Below, piece by piece: positions 16,897-25,261 of a stretch of 64,000 nt of DNA; position 1 is the stretch's first letter; each line of letters begins with the position of its first letter. The DNA is taken from contig JBBFLV010000005.1 of the NCBI GenBank assembly GCA_037478835.1, positions 1 through 64,000 on the forward strand. The letters are read 5' to 3'. The position numbers and the translations under genes were made by a program. The DNA is from 630D-37 sp037478835 (GTDB lineage Bacteria; Chloroflexota; Anaerolineae; Anaerolineales; Villigracilaceae). Below the pieces are notes generated by a model that did no database searches, was not told the origin of the DNA, and worked only from the letters and a program-made list of their open reading frames with translations.

Positions 16897-19290
16897 TCAG
16901 TAGATATCTTTGACCGTATTGTAGACGTTGAATTTACCGGTAGGAGTGATCAGGTTCGGAATGCGGGCGATCTCCTGGAGTGTAGCATCATCGTAGATCA
17001 CAATCTCGCCGGTCTCACCGGGTTTGCCGGCATCGCCCCACAGGCTGATCCACACTTGCGTACCCTGCTTGTTGTATTCGATATGGACGGCACGTCCGTA
17101 ACTGCCGATCTCCCAGCACTTGTATGTCTTGCTCGGATCGGATTTGGCGATCACGCAGATGGTGCGCGCCAGGACAGGATCGGCGTTCAAGGCCATATCC
17201 ACCCAAATCCATTTGCTCTTCGGGTGGGTCTTGATGAAGAGGCTACCGGAACCGGGAAGTGGCGTCACGCGCACGACTTTCCAAGCCGAATCCGGGTGTC
17301 CTTCGGGATCGGTACCGATGGAGGCAACCGCGGCATCCCCCAGGTGCGGCGTGCTCCAAACCGGACCGTATTCGGGATCGATCCAATTTGCGCCGCGGCC
17401 GGGGTGAGGCACTTTGGGCGTATCTACCAGCGCGATCAGCTTATTCTCTTTCGCATCCACAATAGCCACTTTGTTTGATTGATTGGCAGCCACCAGGAAA
17501 TAGCGATGAGTAGCATCCCAACCACCATCGTGCAAAAAGCGGGCTGCCGGGAGCATGGTGATGACCGGCGCCTGCGGATCGGCATAGTTCACCAACCAGA
17601 TCTGCCCGATCTCTTTGACATTGATGATCCACTCCGGCCTGTAATGCGAAGCGACGATGCTCGCCACCCGCGGTTCGGGATGGTATTCCTGCGTGTCCAC
17701 CGTATAGCCACGGGTGCTGACGATCTTGAGTGGCTCTAAGGTCTGACCATCCAAGATCACAAAGTGCGGAGGCCAGTAGCAGCCCACGACGGCCAGTTTA
17801 TCGGTGAAATCACCTTCCGGCCCGTTATATTTGCTCACCTCGACCGAGCGCGCATCGTAGCAGGTCTGCACTTCGGCGACCTTCTCCGGCTTTTCCATCC
17901 AGAGATCGATCAGCGCCAGTCTGCCATCGCGCCCAATGACATAGGCATAGCGCCCGGTAGCCGACATGCGCGTGATATGCACGGCATAGCCGCTATCCAC
18001 TTTGTTGACGATCTCGTAGGTATCTCCATCGATGATGGCAACCTGACCGGCATCACGCAATGTGACAATGAAATAGTTTTCCCAATCGCGCGAGGTCTGA
18101 GGGGAATTCGGACGCCGATCGGGAGGCACAAGCAGTTTCCAGGACGCCTTCATCTGCTCCATGGACATTTCCGGGGGCGCCGGTGGTTCCATCTGGATAA
18201 ACTTGGCCATGATCTCAGTCTGTTCCTGGGTGAAGAAGCCCTGTTTGCCCCAATCGGGCATGCCGCGCGGGGTACCATTGAAAATGATGGCCGCCAGACC
18301 GGCCGTTCCTTTGGGCAGGGTCTTATCCGGGGTTAGGGCTGGGCCGGTCGCACCTTTGCGCAGCGTACCATGGCAGCCGGCACAGCGCTCAAAGTAGGTC
18401 TGTTTCGCCCAGGCGAATTCCTCTTCGCTCAGGGTTGGAACTTCGGCGGTCGGTGCGGGTTCGGTAGAGACCCCTTCAGCCGGCGCGGCGGTTTGAGGCA
18501 GTTGGGAAAGATATTGCACGACTGCGTTCAACTCGCTCTCCGAAAAAAGCGTTGCCAGGCCTGCCGGCATGGTGCCTTTGACACAAGGTCCCGAAGGACA
18601 CTTGGGCACAACATAGGCATCCGGCTCACGAATGGATTCGAGAATGTACTCGGCCACCGTCTTGGCCTGACCTTTGTAATCGCTGCCGGCAATGGTTTGG
18701 GCCGCGCTTTCGCCAAGGCGAGAAAGGTCTGGACCGATCGTCCCCACCGCACCGGGCACGCCGGGAATGACATGGCAGGCACCGCAGCCACCCTTCTGCA
18801 ATGCCGCAACGGCTACAGCGCTCGCCTCGACAGGACCTTCGGCGGGAGCCGCGGTAGGAGCTTCGGCCACGGCCTGAGCACTCACGATCAATTTGCCCCG
18901 CAAGCCCAGCTCGGCATTGTTACCGATCGGATCGTAGTATTCCAGCTCCGCCGGCGTTTGGGGCACGGTGAATGTGACGGAAGTCAGCTCGCCACGTCGG
19001 GAAACGGTCTTGCTTTGCACGTTCAACCCCGCAATGGCGATGGCGTGCTTCCCTTCACCGGCATTGACCAGCGTCAGGGTGATCGTTTCTCCAGGGCGCG
19101 CCGTCAGTTCAGGGTTGACCTGCCCGCTGATCTTGCCCCCCACACCCAAGAAAACAAATTTTCCCTCCTCCATACCGATCGTCAGCACATACTCGGTGGT
19201 AGCGATCGGCGCAGGCTTCGGAGCGCAGGAAGCAAAAAGCGCCAAGAGCACAAGAAACACGCCTACTGCGAAGAGATATCTTGCTTTCAT
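16897..19290 (-). CDS. nirS: cd1-type nitrite reductase-like lipoprotein with cupredoxin and two cytochrome c domains
   Basis: 797 aa exported protein. Domains in order: signal with lipobox-like FASC (Cys 22); a cupredoxin-like beta domain (about 33-138); cytochrome c with CGACH at 169-173; a second cytochrome c with CAGCH at 303-307; then a full d1-heme propeller (about 405-797). The d1 heme ligand is His 438 (GYAVHITRMS). The two active-site histidines of cd1 enzymes are His 587 (FLHDGGWD) and His 629 (VPHPGRGANW), with spacings like those in Paracoccus NirS. The C-terminus TPTGKFNVYNT is also NirS-like. Nitrite-to-NO reduction is the likely reaction. Standard NirS is about 560 aa with one cytochrome c. 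No d1-heme synthesis genes are in the window. The start overlaps the DUF1858 stop. Confidence 0.82.
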   Translation of the reverse strand: MKARYLFAVGVFLVLLALFASCAPKPAPIATTEYVLTIGMEEGKFVFLGVGGKISGQVNPELTARPGETITLTLVNAGEGKHAIAIAGLNVQSKTVSRRGELTSVTFTVPQTPAELEYYDPIGNNAELGLRGKLIVSAQAVAEAPTAAPAEGPVEASAVAVAALQKGGCGACHVIPGVPGAVGTIGPDLSRLGESAAQTIAGSDYKGQAKTVAEYILESIREPDAYVVPKCPSGPCVKGTMPAGLATLFSESELNAVVQYLSQLPQTAAPAEGVSTEPAPTAEVPTLSEEEFAWAKQTYFERCAGCHGTLRKGATGPALTPDKTLPKGTAGLAAIIFNGTPRGMPDWGKQGFFTQEQTEIMAKFIQMEPPAPPEMSMEQMKASWKLLVPPDRRPNSPQTSRDWENYFIVTLRDAGQVAIIDGDTYEIVNKVDSGYAVHITRMSATGRYAYVIGRDGRLALIDLWMEKPEKVAEVQTCYDARSVEVSKYNGPEGDFTDKLAVVGCYWPPHFVILDGQTLEPLKIVSTRGYTVDTQEYHPEPRVASIVASHYRPEWIINVKEIGQIWLVNYADPQAPVITMLPAARFLHDGGWDATHRYFLVAANQSNKVAIVDAKENKLIALVDTPKVPHPGRGANWIDPEYGPVWSTPHLGDAAVASIGTDPEGHPDSAWKVVRVTPLPGSGSLFIKTHPKSKWIWVDMALNADPVLARTICVIAKSDPSKTYKCWEIGSYGRAVHIEYNKQGTQVWISLWGDAGKPGETGEIVIYDDATLQEIARIPNLITPTGKFNVYNTVKDIY

Positions 19291-19508
19291 ATGCTTCTCC
19301 TTTCCTCAGGGGATGAAAGTGTGTATTCCAGATGTGCAAGGAGGGTATCTAAGGAAATATGATGAAACCTGGACACATCTTCCAGGGTACAAAAATGGCT
19401 CATGGGACACCCAACACAGAACGTCTGCAGCTCGATGAAGACCTTGGTCACCTGAGGGTATGTTTTGAGTATTTGAGCGACTTTCCATTTCGCATCCAAT
19501 CTATCCAT
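19287..19508 (-). CDS. DUF1858 small Cys-motif protein
   Basis: About 73 aa. It matches the DUF1858 domain: an N-terminal helix (KVAQILKTYPQVTKVFIEL), then FCVGCPMSHFCTLEDV with three cysteines, then HHISLDTLLAHLEYTL. This domain also forms the N-terminus of ScdA/Ric-type iron-centre repair proteins and occurs near NO and nitrite metabolism genes. The start is taken at ATG 19508; a TTG at 19535 would add nine residues and has no better ribosome site. It overlaps the nirS start by four bases, so the two are coupled. A redox or nitrosative-stress role is inference. Confidence 0.72.
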   Translation of the reverse strand: MDRLDAKWKVAQILKTYPQVTKVFIELQTFCVGCPMSHFCTLEDVSRFHHISLDTLLAHLEYTLSSPEERRSI

Positions 19509-19622
19509 GCTTCCAGTGTAGCCATAGGCAAACAACCCTTCTTTGCGCTAGCACAAATTTGGCCTTGTCCGTTACTGGCAGACCCTCTTTGTTAAATTAT
19601 TCCAATCAATGGGCGCCCGTTT

Positions 19623-19638
19623 TGTGCTGAAAATCACA
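19623..19638 (-). promoter_or_regulatory. Crp/Fnr-family binding site upstream of DUF1858-nirS
   Basis: TGTGC-N6-TCACA differs from the symmetric TGTGA-N6-TCACA site at one base. Its centre (19630.5) is about 42-44 bp upstream of the start expected from a weak minus-strand -10-like TAATTT at 19599-19594, the usual class II activator position. A second half-site TGTGA lies at 19652-19656. Confidence 0.5.
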
Positions 19639-19656
19639 CCCCAAGAGAAAATGTGA

Positions 19657-19871
19657 CATTTATCGTAAAAAGAAATGATTTATGTCATATACAGGATCGC
19701 ATCTTGTGAGGAAAGAGGGTGAAAGTAAACCTACGCGCTCAAACCGGGAGAAAAGCGCGAGGAAAAAGTGTAGCTATCGAATTGAGGAAAGGCGCGGAGA
19801 TATTACAGCCGACATCCGGATAGATTACCCCCCTCTCAGCAATCCCCAAGCGGAGTCCTCGCATAATGTGG
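19657..19871. other. stretch without recognised gene
   Basis: Between the nirS operon control region and the FTR1 terminator. Open frames here (for example from 19682 on the plus strand) are rich in Lys, Arg and Ser and have no recognisable domain or ribosome site. I see no RNA gene. Confidence 0.5.
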
Positions 19872-19875
19872 CATC

Positions 19876-19912
19876 AAATAAAACAAAACAGGGACGCGTT
19901 TCTGCGTCCCTG
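19876..19912 (-). terminator. rho-independent terminator of the FTR1 gene
   Basis: A 9-bp GC-rich stem (19889-19897 with 19904-19912, loop GTTTCT) lies 20 bp past the FTR1 stop. On the minus strand it is followed by TTTTGTTTTATTT. Confidence 0.85.
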
Positions 19913-19931
19913 CTCTTTCGTCACTTCATCA

Positions 19932-20762
19932 TCAAGCAACGTTCGTTTCAGGGAGTGGTTTGGCACTCCGATTTTCCCTGCGCATCCAGAACAAAATGCC
20001 GACCAGATAGGTCAGATAGGCCAGCACCTCGCTGAGAGATGGGTTGCCGTTGTAGCCAAAGAGCGCCTTGAGGAAGCTCCCAATCACCGAATTCTCGTCC
20101 AATACAGGATTGAGATCCCAGACATGCTCAATAATCGACGGGATCCATCCCACCTCGTTAAACTCATGAACGCCATGTGCAACCAGGCCAGCAGCAAAGA
20201 GGAGTAAGAGCACAGAAGTGACCTGGAAGAACCGCCGCAGATCGAGGCGGCTTGTGCTGGCAAAAAGCGACCAACCAAGCAAAATGGCCGTGCCCAAACC
20301 AAGCGAAGCACCGCCGATCACCTGGGGGGCCGTGCTGGCAAACACAGATGCGGTCAGGAAAAGGGCCAGCTCCACGCCTTCCCGGAAAACCGCCAAGAAT
20401 GCCAGAGCAAAGATACCCCGCCGACCGCCCTGAACTGCCGCACGTTGCACATCTCCCTCCAGGCTCTGGCGCAGCGTGCGTGCCTGACGGCTCATCCAAA
20501 AGATCATCCAGGTGAGCACTCCTGCCGCCAGGAACATCGTGATGCCTTCAAAGATCGCCTCTGCTGCGCCTTCCAGGCTCAGGCCAAACGCAGAAAGGGC
20601 AATCGCCAGAACCAGGGAAAGTGCCGAGGCCAGCCCAACGCCGATCCATACCGCCGGTTTGAGATCGGCACGACGCATCTTCTGCAAAGCGCCCAACAGA
20701 ATACCGATGATCAGGGCCGCTTCAAGCCCTTCACGCAGAGAAAGCAGAAATGAGGGAAACAC
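19932..20762 (-). CDS. FTR1-family high-affinity iron permease
   Basis: Membrane permease for iron, 276 aa with seven predicted helices. Both iron-binding REXXE motifs are present: REGLE near residue 10 and REGVE near residue 128. The start is taken at GTG 20762 because AGGAGG lies four bases upstream; an ATG further up (20843) would put 27 unrelated residues before the first helix and overlap the promoter. No separate periplasmic EfeO/EfeB or multicopper partner is adjacent, unlike EfeUOB or fungal FTR1-FET3 systems. The nearby cupredoxin-containing NirS-like protein is in another operon. Confidence 0.9.
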   Translation of the reverse strand: MFPSFLLSLREGLEAALIIGILLGALQKMRRADLKPAVWIGVGLASALSLVLAIALSAFGLSLEGAAEAIFEGITMFLAAGVLTWMIFWMSRQARTLRQSLEGDVQRAAVQGGRRGIFALAFLAVFREGVELALFLTASVFASTAPQVIGGASLGLGTAILLGWSLFASTSRLDLRRFFQVTSVLLLLFAAGLVAHGVHEFNEVGWIPSIIEHVWDLNPVLDENSVIGSFLKALFGYNGNPSLSEVLAYLTYLVGILFWMRRENRSAKPLPETNVA

Positions 20763-20801
20763 GTAACCTCCTGGTAGGTGGGTTGTGGAATGTATGGTGT
20801 A

Positions 20802-20831
20802 TAGTATACTAGGTTTCCCCCGAAAAAACAA
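20802..20831 (-). promoter_or_regulatory. promoter of the FTR1 gene with a palindrome over the -10 box
   Basis: Minus strand TTGTTT (20831-20826), 17 bp, TATACT (20808-20803). The -10 box lies inside the perfect palindrome TAGTATACTA (20802-20811), a plausible repressor site. Which regulator (Fur- or DtxR-like) is unknown. Confidence 0.55.
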
Positions 20832-21051
20832 TATTTTTATCAATAAATTGATGGATATTAATCATCATAATTTTTTGACGGGTGTACCTTTCAACGCGAT
20901 CGAAGGCCCCACAGCGCTAAAACAAATGCCGGTAACGGGACATAAGGCATAGAGACGCTCCCACGCCCAGGGTCCCTCCTAAAGCGCACCGTCTGGCTTA
21001 CGAGCATTTCCCGCATCGGACCTCGCACTCAAAAAACCCGAGGGTTGCAGA

Positions 21052-22617
21052 TCAGGAAGGAGTGCTCTGAAAGCCTTTGGAGGTTGGCAAAAGAGGCATA
21101 GAAGGGCCGGGAATACCCAGTCGCTCGGCCAGGGCGGCGCGCATCGCCAAGCGATCGTCCCACGGATATTCGATCTCGCCGAAGCACATTGATTGTTCAT
21201 GTCCTTTGCCGCAAGCAATCACCAGGTCTCCCGGACGAGCCATCTGTACACCGAGGCGGATCGCCTCGCCGCGATCTGGAACCCGGTAAAACGTTTGTCC
21301 TTCCACCCCACCTTGGCTGCGGGCGCCTTCGGCCATTTCTTCCAAAATCGCATCCAGAGATTCGGTACGCGGATCTTCAGCAGTGAGAATCGTAATATCG
21401 GCCAGTTGCGCCGAAACCTCGGCCATCATCCGCCGCTTTTGTCGATCGCGCAGGCCGGCGGAACCGAAGATGGCGATCACGCGTCCGGAGGTCATCTGCC
21501 GCGCCGTTTCCAGAGCGACCTTAAGGGCATTTGGAGTGTGTGCAAAATCCACGATAGCGATGAAATCCTGACCTAGATCGATGCGCTCCATGCGCCCCGG
21601 CACCCCTTCTAAGGCGGCGATCCCTTGTGCCGCTACCTGCGCCGGAATGCCCAAGCCATAGACGGTCGCAGTGAAAGCCGCCAGACAATTGGAGACGTTA
21701 TAGAGGCCGACCAGCCGGCTGTGAACAGGCTGGCGCACACTTTCTGTGACTACATCGAAAGAGAGGCCAGAAGCACCGTAACGGATCTCTTCTGCGCGCA
21801 CATCTGCCTCTGCATGGAGGCCATAGGAGCGATAAGCAACCGGGACGATTTCCCGTAGATACTCAAACGAACCATCATCCCGGTTCAACACGGCCAAGCG
21901 CGGGTTGCCTTGTGCTTTCGGCAGCGTTTCGGCCAAGCTCAAAAACAGGCGCGCTTTGGCGGCGCGGTAGGCTTCGTAGCTACCATGATAATCCAGATGT
22001 TCGTGGGTGATGTTGGTCACTACGCCGATATCAAATTCACAAGCATCGACGCGGTATTGCGCCCAGCCATGCGAGGTCGTTTCCAAGACCACATGGGTTA
22101 GGCCGGCATCTACCATCATCCGCAAATAGCGCTGGACATCCGGCGCATCCGGCGTTGTGACGTGAAAACCGGTATCCAGCACTTGATCGCCGATCACGGC
22201 ATTGACAGTGCTGATCAATCCGGCCCGCAAACCGGCCGCCAAAAGGATGTGATAGATCAGGTTGCTGGTTGTCGTTTTGCCATCCGTACCGGTGACTCCG
22301 ATCACAGTCAGGTGGCGAGCCGGGTGTCCGTAGAAAGCCGCCGCTAGGTGAGCCAAAGCGCGGCGCGCGTTCTCAACCTGAATATAAGGGACGGAGAGCT
22401 GTAACGGTTTTTCACCCACCACGGCCACCGCGCCGCGACGTAAAGCATCCGGGATGTAGGTATGTCCATCACCGGAAACACCGGGCATCGCCACAAACAG
22501 ATCTCCCGGTTGCACCTGACGCGAATCCATCACAATCCGCTGAATCGAAAGGTGCATCGGGATCTCTCCATGATAGGGCAAGGGAAAATCTCGCAACAAT
22601 TCGGCCAGAGAGGGCAT
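21052..22617 (-). CDS. murE: UDP-MurNAc-tripeptide synthetase MurE
   Basis: Adds the third amino acid to the peptidoglycan stem peptide. 521 aa. The ATP loop is GVTGTDGKTTT near residue 111, the Lys-carbamate/His region is VVTNITHEHLDYHGSYEAYRAAKARLF, and the C-terminal domain contains IFGSAGLRDRQKR. The amino-acid selectivity loop reads EDPR where diaminopimelate enzymes usually have DNPR, so the residue added (diaminopimelate, lysine or ornithine) cannot be fixed by eye. The gene stands alone; no murF, mraY or ftsI follows in the window. Confidence 0.93.
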   Translation of the reverse strand: MPSLAELLRDFPLPYHGEIPMHLSIQRIVMDSRQVQPGDLFVAMPGVSGDGHTYIPDALRRGAVAVVGEKPLQLSVPYIQVENARRALAHLAAAFYGHPARHLTVIGVTGTDGKTTTSNLIYHILLAAGLRAGLISTVNAVIGDQVLDTGFHVTTPDAPDVQRYLRMMVDAGLTHVVLETTSHGWAQYRVDACEFDIGVVTNITHEHLDYHGSYEAYRAAKARLFLSLAETLPKAQGNPRLAVLNRDDGSFEYLREIVPVAYRSYGLHAEADVRAEEIRYGASGLSFDVVTESVRQPVHSRLVGLYNVSNCLAAFTATVYGLGIPAQVAAQGIAALEGVPGRMERIDLGQDFIAIVDFAHTPNALKVALETARQMTSGRVIAIFGSAGLRDRQKRRMMAEVSAQLADITILTAEDPRTESLDAILEEMAEGARSQGGVEGQTFYRVPDRGEAIRLGVQMARPGDLVIACGKGHEQSMCFGEIEYPWDDRLAMRAALAERLGIPGPSMPLLPTSKGFQSTPS

Positions 22618-22757
22618 GGCTCCTCAGAAGGAATGGGATATAACACTCTCGATTCTACCCGAACTCTTGCCCGCGGCAAAGAAAGAAGACAGATGGACAC
22701 GGAAAAACGTGCGAACGGCAACTGTATCAGAGAATTGTAAGAATTTTTTCCATCCTC

Positions 22758-22787
22758 TTGACGTCCCATAGGGGAAGGCAGTATCAT
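22758..22787 (+). promoter_or_regulatory. groESL promoter
   Basis: TTGACG at 22758-22763 and TATCAT at 22782-22787 are 18 bp apart, just before the CIRCE element. Confidence 0.7.
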
Positions 22788-22797
22788 AGGGGCGCAT

Positions 22798-22824
22798 TTA
22801 GCACTCAAATCAAGAGAGTGCTAA
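22798..22824. promoter_or_regulatory. CIRCE operator (HrcA site)
   Basis: TTAGCACTC, nine bases, GAGTGCTAA: a perfect match to the CIRCE inverted repeat, sitting just downstream of the -10 box. The HrcA repressor would hold groESL low until heat stress. hrcA itself is not in the window. Confidence 0.97.
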
Positions 22825-22863
22825 AAGTTTGTCCGTCATTCCAATTTGTGAAGGAGGTTCAGC

Positions 22864-23160
22864 ATGGCACTCACGCTTAAACCCCTGGGTGATCGTGTAG
22901 TTGTCGAACCCATTGAGCAAGAAGAAGTGACGCCGGGCGGCATCGTTTTACCCGAAACCGCCAAAGAGAAACCCCAGCAGGGGTTCGTCAAGGCTGTCGG
23001 CCCCGGTGCGCGCGATGAAAAGGGAAATCGCATCCCACTGGATGTGAAAGTGGGCGATCGCGTGCTTTTTGCTAAATACGCCGGCAGCGAGTTCAAAGTG
23101 GAGGGCAAGAAACTGCTCATCCTGCGCGAAAGCGACATTATGGCCATCGTCGAAGGCTAA
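22864..23160 (+). CDS. groES: co-chaperonin GroES
   Basis: 98 aa heptameric lid of the GroEL chamber. LKPLGDRVVVEPIEQEEVTPGGIVLPETAKEKPQQG contains the mobile loop. The C-terminus KLLILRESDIMAIV is typical. Shine-Dalgarno AAGGAGGTT precedes the ATG. First gene of the CIRCE-controlled operon. Confidence 0.98.
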   Translation: MALTLKPLGDRVVVEPIEQEEVTPGGIVLPETAKEKPQQGFVKAVGPGARDEKGNRIPLDVKVGDRVLFAKYAGSEFKVEGKKLLILRESDIMAIVEG

Positions 23161-23194
23161 TCCAACGGTAAATTCTCTTTGAGGAGGCATACAT

Positions 23195-24832
23195 ATGGCT
23201 GCAAAGCAATTGGTTTTCACGGAAGATGCTCGTCGGAAACTTAAGAACGGTATGAACATTCTGGCAAATGCAGTAGCCGCCACCCTGGGCCCCAAAGGGC
23301 GCAATGTGGCGATCGATCGCAAATTCGGTGCGCCGACCATCACCCATGATGGCGTTTCGGTAGCGAAAGAGATCGAGCTCGAGGACCCGTTCGAGAACAT
23401 GGGTGCCCAGCTGCTCAAGGAAGCGGCTACCAAGACCAACGATATCGCCGGCGATGGGACGACAACTTCCACCGTGCTGGCTCATGCGATTGTGAACGAA
23501 GGGTTGAAGGCGATCGAGGCCGGCTATAACCCCATGCTCATCAAGCGCGGCATCGAGCTGGCGACCGAGGCCGTGGTCGCAGAGCTGCGCAAGATGGCGG
23601 TGAAGATCGAAACCAAAGAGGAGATCGGTCATGTCGCCACCAACTCGGCGGCCGATAAAGAGATCGGAGATCTGATCGCCGAGGTGATGGACAAGGTTGG
23701 CAAGGATGGCGTGATCACGGTCGAAGAATCCAAGTCGCTGCAGTTTGAGACCGAGTACGTCGAGGGTATGCAGTTTGATCGCGGCTACATCTCGCCCTAT
23801 TTCATCACCGATCCCGAACACATGGAAGCCGTGATCAACGATCCGTATATTCTGATCTACGATAAGAAGATCTCGGCTGCCGCCGATATCGTCCCCATCC
23901 TGGAGAAACTCGTCCAGACCGGCAAGCGCGATCTGGTGATCATCGCCGAGGATGTAGATGGCGAGGCGCTGGCGACCCTGGTGCTGAACAAGCTGCGGGG
24001 CATGCTGAACGTGTTGGCCGTGAAGGCACCCGGTTTCGGTGATCGCCGCAAGGCCATGCTGCTCGATATTGCTATCCTCACCGGTGGCACGGTGATCAGC
24101 GAAGAGACCGGTCGCAAGCTAGAAACCGCCACGCTGGCCGATCTCGGTCGTGCCGATAAGGTTGTGGCCGACAAAGAGAACACCACCATCGTCGGCGGCA
24201 AAGGCGATCCGGCCCGCATCCAGGCCCGCATCAAGGAAATCCGCGCCGAAATCGAGAAGAGCACCAGCGATTACGATCGCGAGAAACTGCAGGAGCGCCT
24301 GGCGAAACTGGCCGGTGGTGTGGCGATCATCCGCGTCGGCGCCGCAACGGAGACCGAGCTGAAGGAGAAGAAGCATCGGGTCGAAGATGCGCTCAGCGCC
24401 GCCCGCGCCGCGGTCGAAGAGGGCATTGTGCCGGGTGGTGAGATCTCCCTGATCAACGCCGCTCGTGCCCTGGACAACCTCAAGATCGAAGATAACGGCA
24501 TTGAGGAGATCCGCGTCGGTGTGAGCATTGTGCGCAAGGCGCTCGAAGCCCCGCTCCGCAAGCTGGCGGCGAACGCCGGTCAGGATGGCTCGGTGATTAT
24601 CGACACCGTGCGCCGCGAGGCCGAACGCCAGAAGAACCCGAACATCGGCTACAACGTGATCACCGGCGAGTACGTGGACATGATCAAAGCCGGCATCATT
24701 GACCCGGTGAAAGTGGTGCGCGGTGCGTTGGAGAATGCCGCCTCGATTGCCGGCATGATCCTGACCACCGATGTGTTGATCACCGAGATCCCGGAGAAGG
24801 AGAAATCCACTCCGCCGATGCCGGAGTACTAA
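23195..24832 (+). CDS. groEL: chaperonin GroEL
   Basis: 545 aa chaperonin subunit. Nucleotide-binding TLGPKGRNVAID and GDGTTT are near residues 29 and 86, apical-domain segments YISPYFITDPE and APGFGDRRKAML follow, and the late EEGIVPGGEISL is present. The C-terminal tail is EKEKSTPPMPEY; the Gly-Gly-Met repeats of many GroELs are absent. 34 bp after groES with AGGAGG. Confidence 0.98.
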   Translation: MAAKQLVFTEDARRKLKNGMNILANAVAATLGPKGRNVAIDRKFGAPTITHDGVSVAKEIELEDPFENMGAQLLKEAATKTNDIAGDGTTTSTVLAHAIVNEGLKAIEAGYNPMLIKRGIELATEAVVAELRKMAVKIETKEEIGHVATNSAADKEIGDLIAEVMDKVGKDGVITVEESKSLQFETEYVEGMQFDRGYISPYFITDPEHMEAVINDPYILIYDKKISAAADIVPILEKLVQTGKRDLVIIAEDVDGEALATLVLNKLRGMLNVLAVKAPGFGDRRKAMLLDIAILTGGTVISEETGRKLETATLADLGRADKVVADKENTTIVGGKGDPARIQARIKEIRAEIEKSTSDYDREKLQERLAKLAGGVAIIRVGAATETELKEKKHRVEDALSAARAAVEEGIVPGGEISLINAARALDNLKIEDNGIEEIRVGVSIVRKALEAPLRKLAANAGQDGSVIIDTVRREAERQKNPNIGYNVITGEYVDMIKAGIIDPVKVVRGALENAASIAGMILTTDVLITEIPEKEKSTPPMPEY

Positions 24833-24848
24833 ACCGAAAGCCGTTTCG

Positions 24849-24876
24849 CGGCGGGAGCAAGCCTCCCGCCGTTTTT
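24849..24876 (+). terminator. rho-independent terminator of groESL
   Basis: A nine-base GC-rich stem (24849-24857 with 24863-24871), 5-nt loop, then TTTTTATTT, 17 bp after the groEL stop. Confidence 0.92.
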
Positions 24877-25179
24877 ATTTAATGCATGGGGGATGTAACC
24901 ATGGATTTTTCTGCAGGCAAAAGGGGTTCTTGGAACCAGAACTTCTTTGTAAGAAAGGCTGGTTTCCTTCTAGCGAGTGAAACCAGCCCCAATCCGGTTG
25001 TTTTGTATAATTGCCTCACGCACTCCGAGACATTCTGACGGGTAAAGGACACCGAGTGCTTCGGGCTTGTTCGGCGGACGGGCAGTGCAGATATCTTTTG
25101 CACCGCCGGGATTTCTCATCGCATTAGAGAGTAAAACGATTTCATCAGGATTTAGCACAAAAGCCAATTCAAAAGTTGA
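24877..25179. other. intergenic stretch, nothing recognised
   Basis: About 300 bp with only short open frames on both strands that show no domain, biased codon use or ribosome site. No tRNA-like or other RNA fold was noticed. Confidence 0.5.
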
Positions 25180-25185
25180 TATAAT
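25180..25185 (+). promoter_or_regulatory. TATAAT -10 box upstream of the histidine kinase
   Basis: Perfect TATAAT ending 7 nt before an ATG (25193) that opens a 20-codon frame. No clear -35. Confidence 0.5.
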
Positions 25186-25192
25186 TTTCGAC

Positions 25193-25255
25193 ATGTATCA
25201 AGCTAAAACTGTCAAGCACGGTTGCCGTTCAGGCGATTTCCCAAACATAAGGTAG
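25193..25255 (+). CDS. possible leaderless 20-residue leader peptide
   Basis: Starts 7 nt after a TATAAT box and ends in TAG 6 nt before the kinase ATG. The product begins MYQAKTVKHG and matches nothing known to me. If transcription starts where predicted, this is the first frame on the mRNA and its translation would deliver ribosomes to the kinase ribosome site. It could equally be chance. Confidence 0.3.
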   Translation: MYQAKTVKHGCRSGDFPNIR

Positions 25256-25261
25256 GACTGC

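Noticed and set aside
19682..20035. 117-codon open frame between nirS and FTR1 regions
   Set aside because: Lys/Arg/Ser-rich, no motif, runs through the FTR1 terminator and into the FTR1 gene antisense.
24879..25103. Small minus-strand protein downstream of groEL
   Set aside because: No ribosome site or similarity, and its composition fits non-coding DNA.
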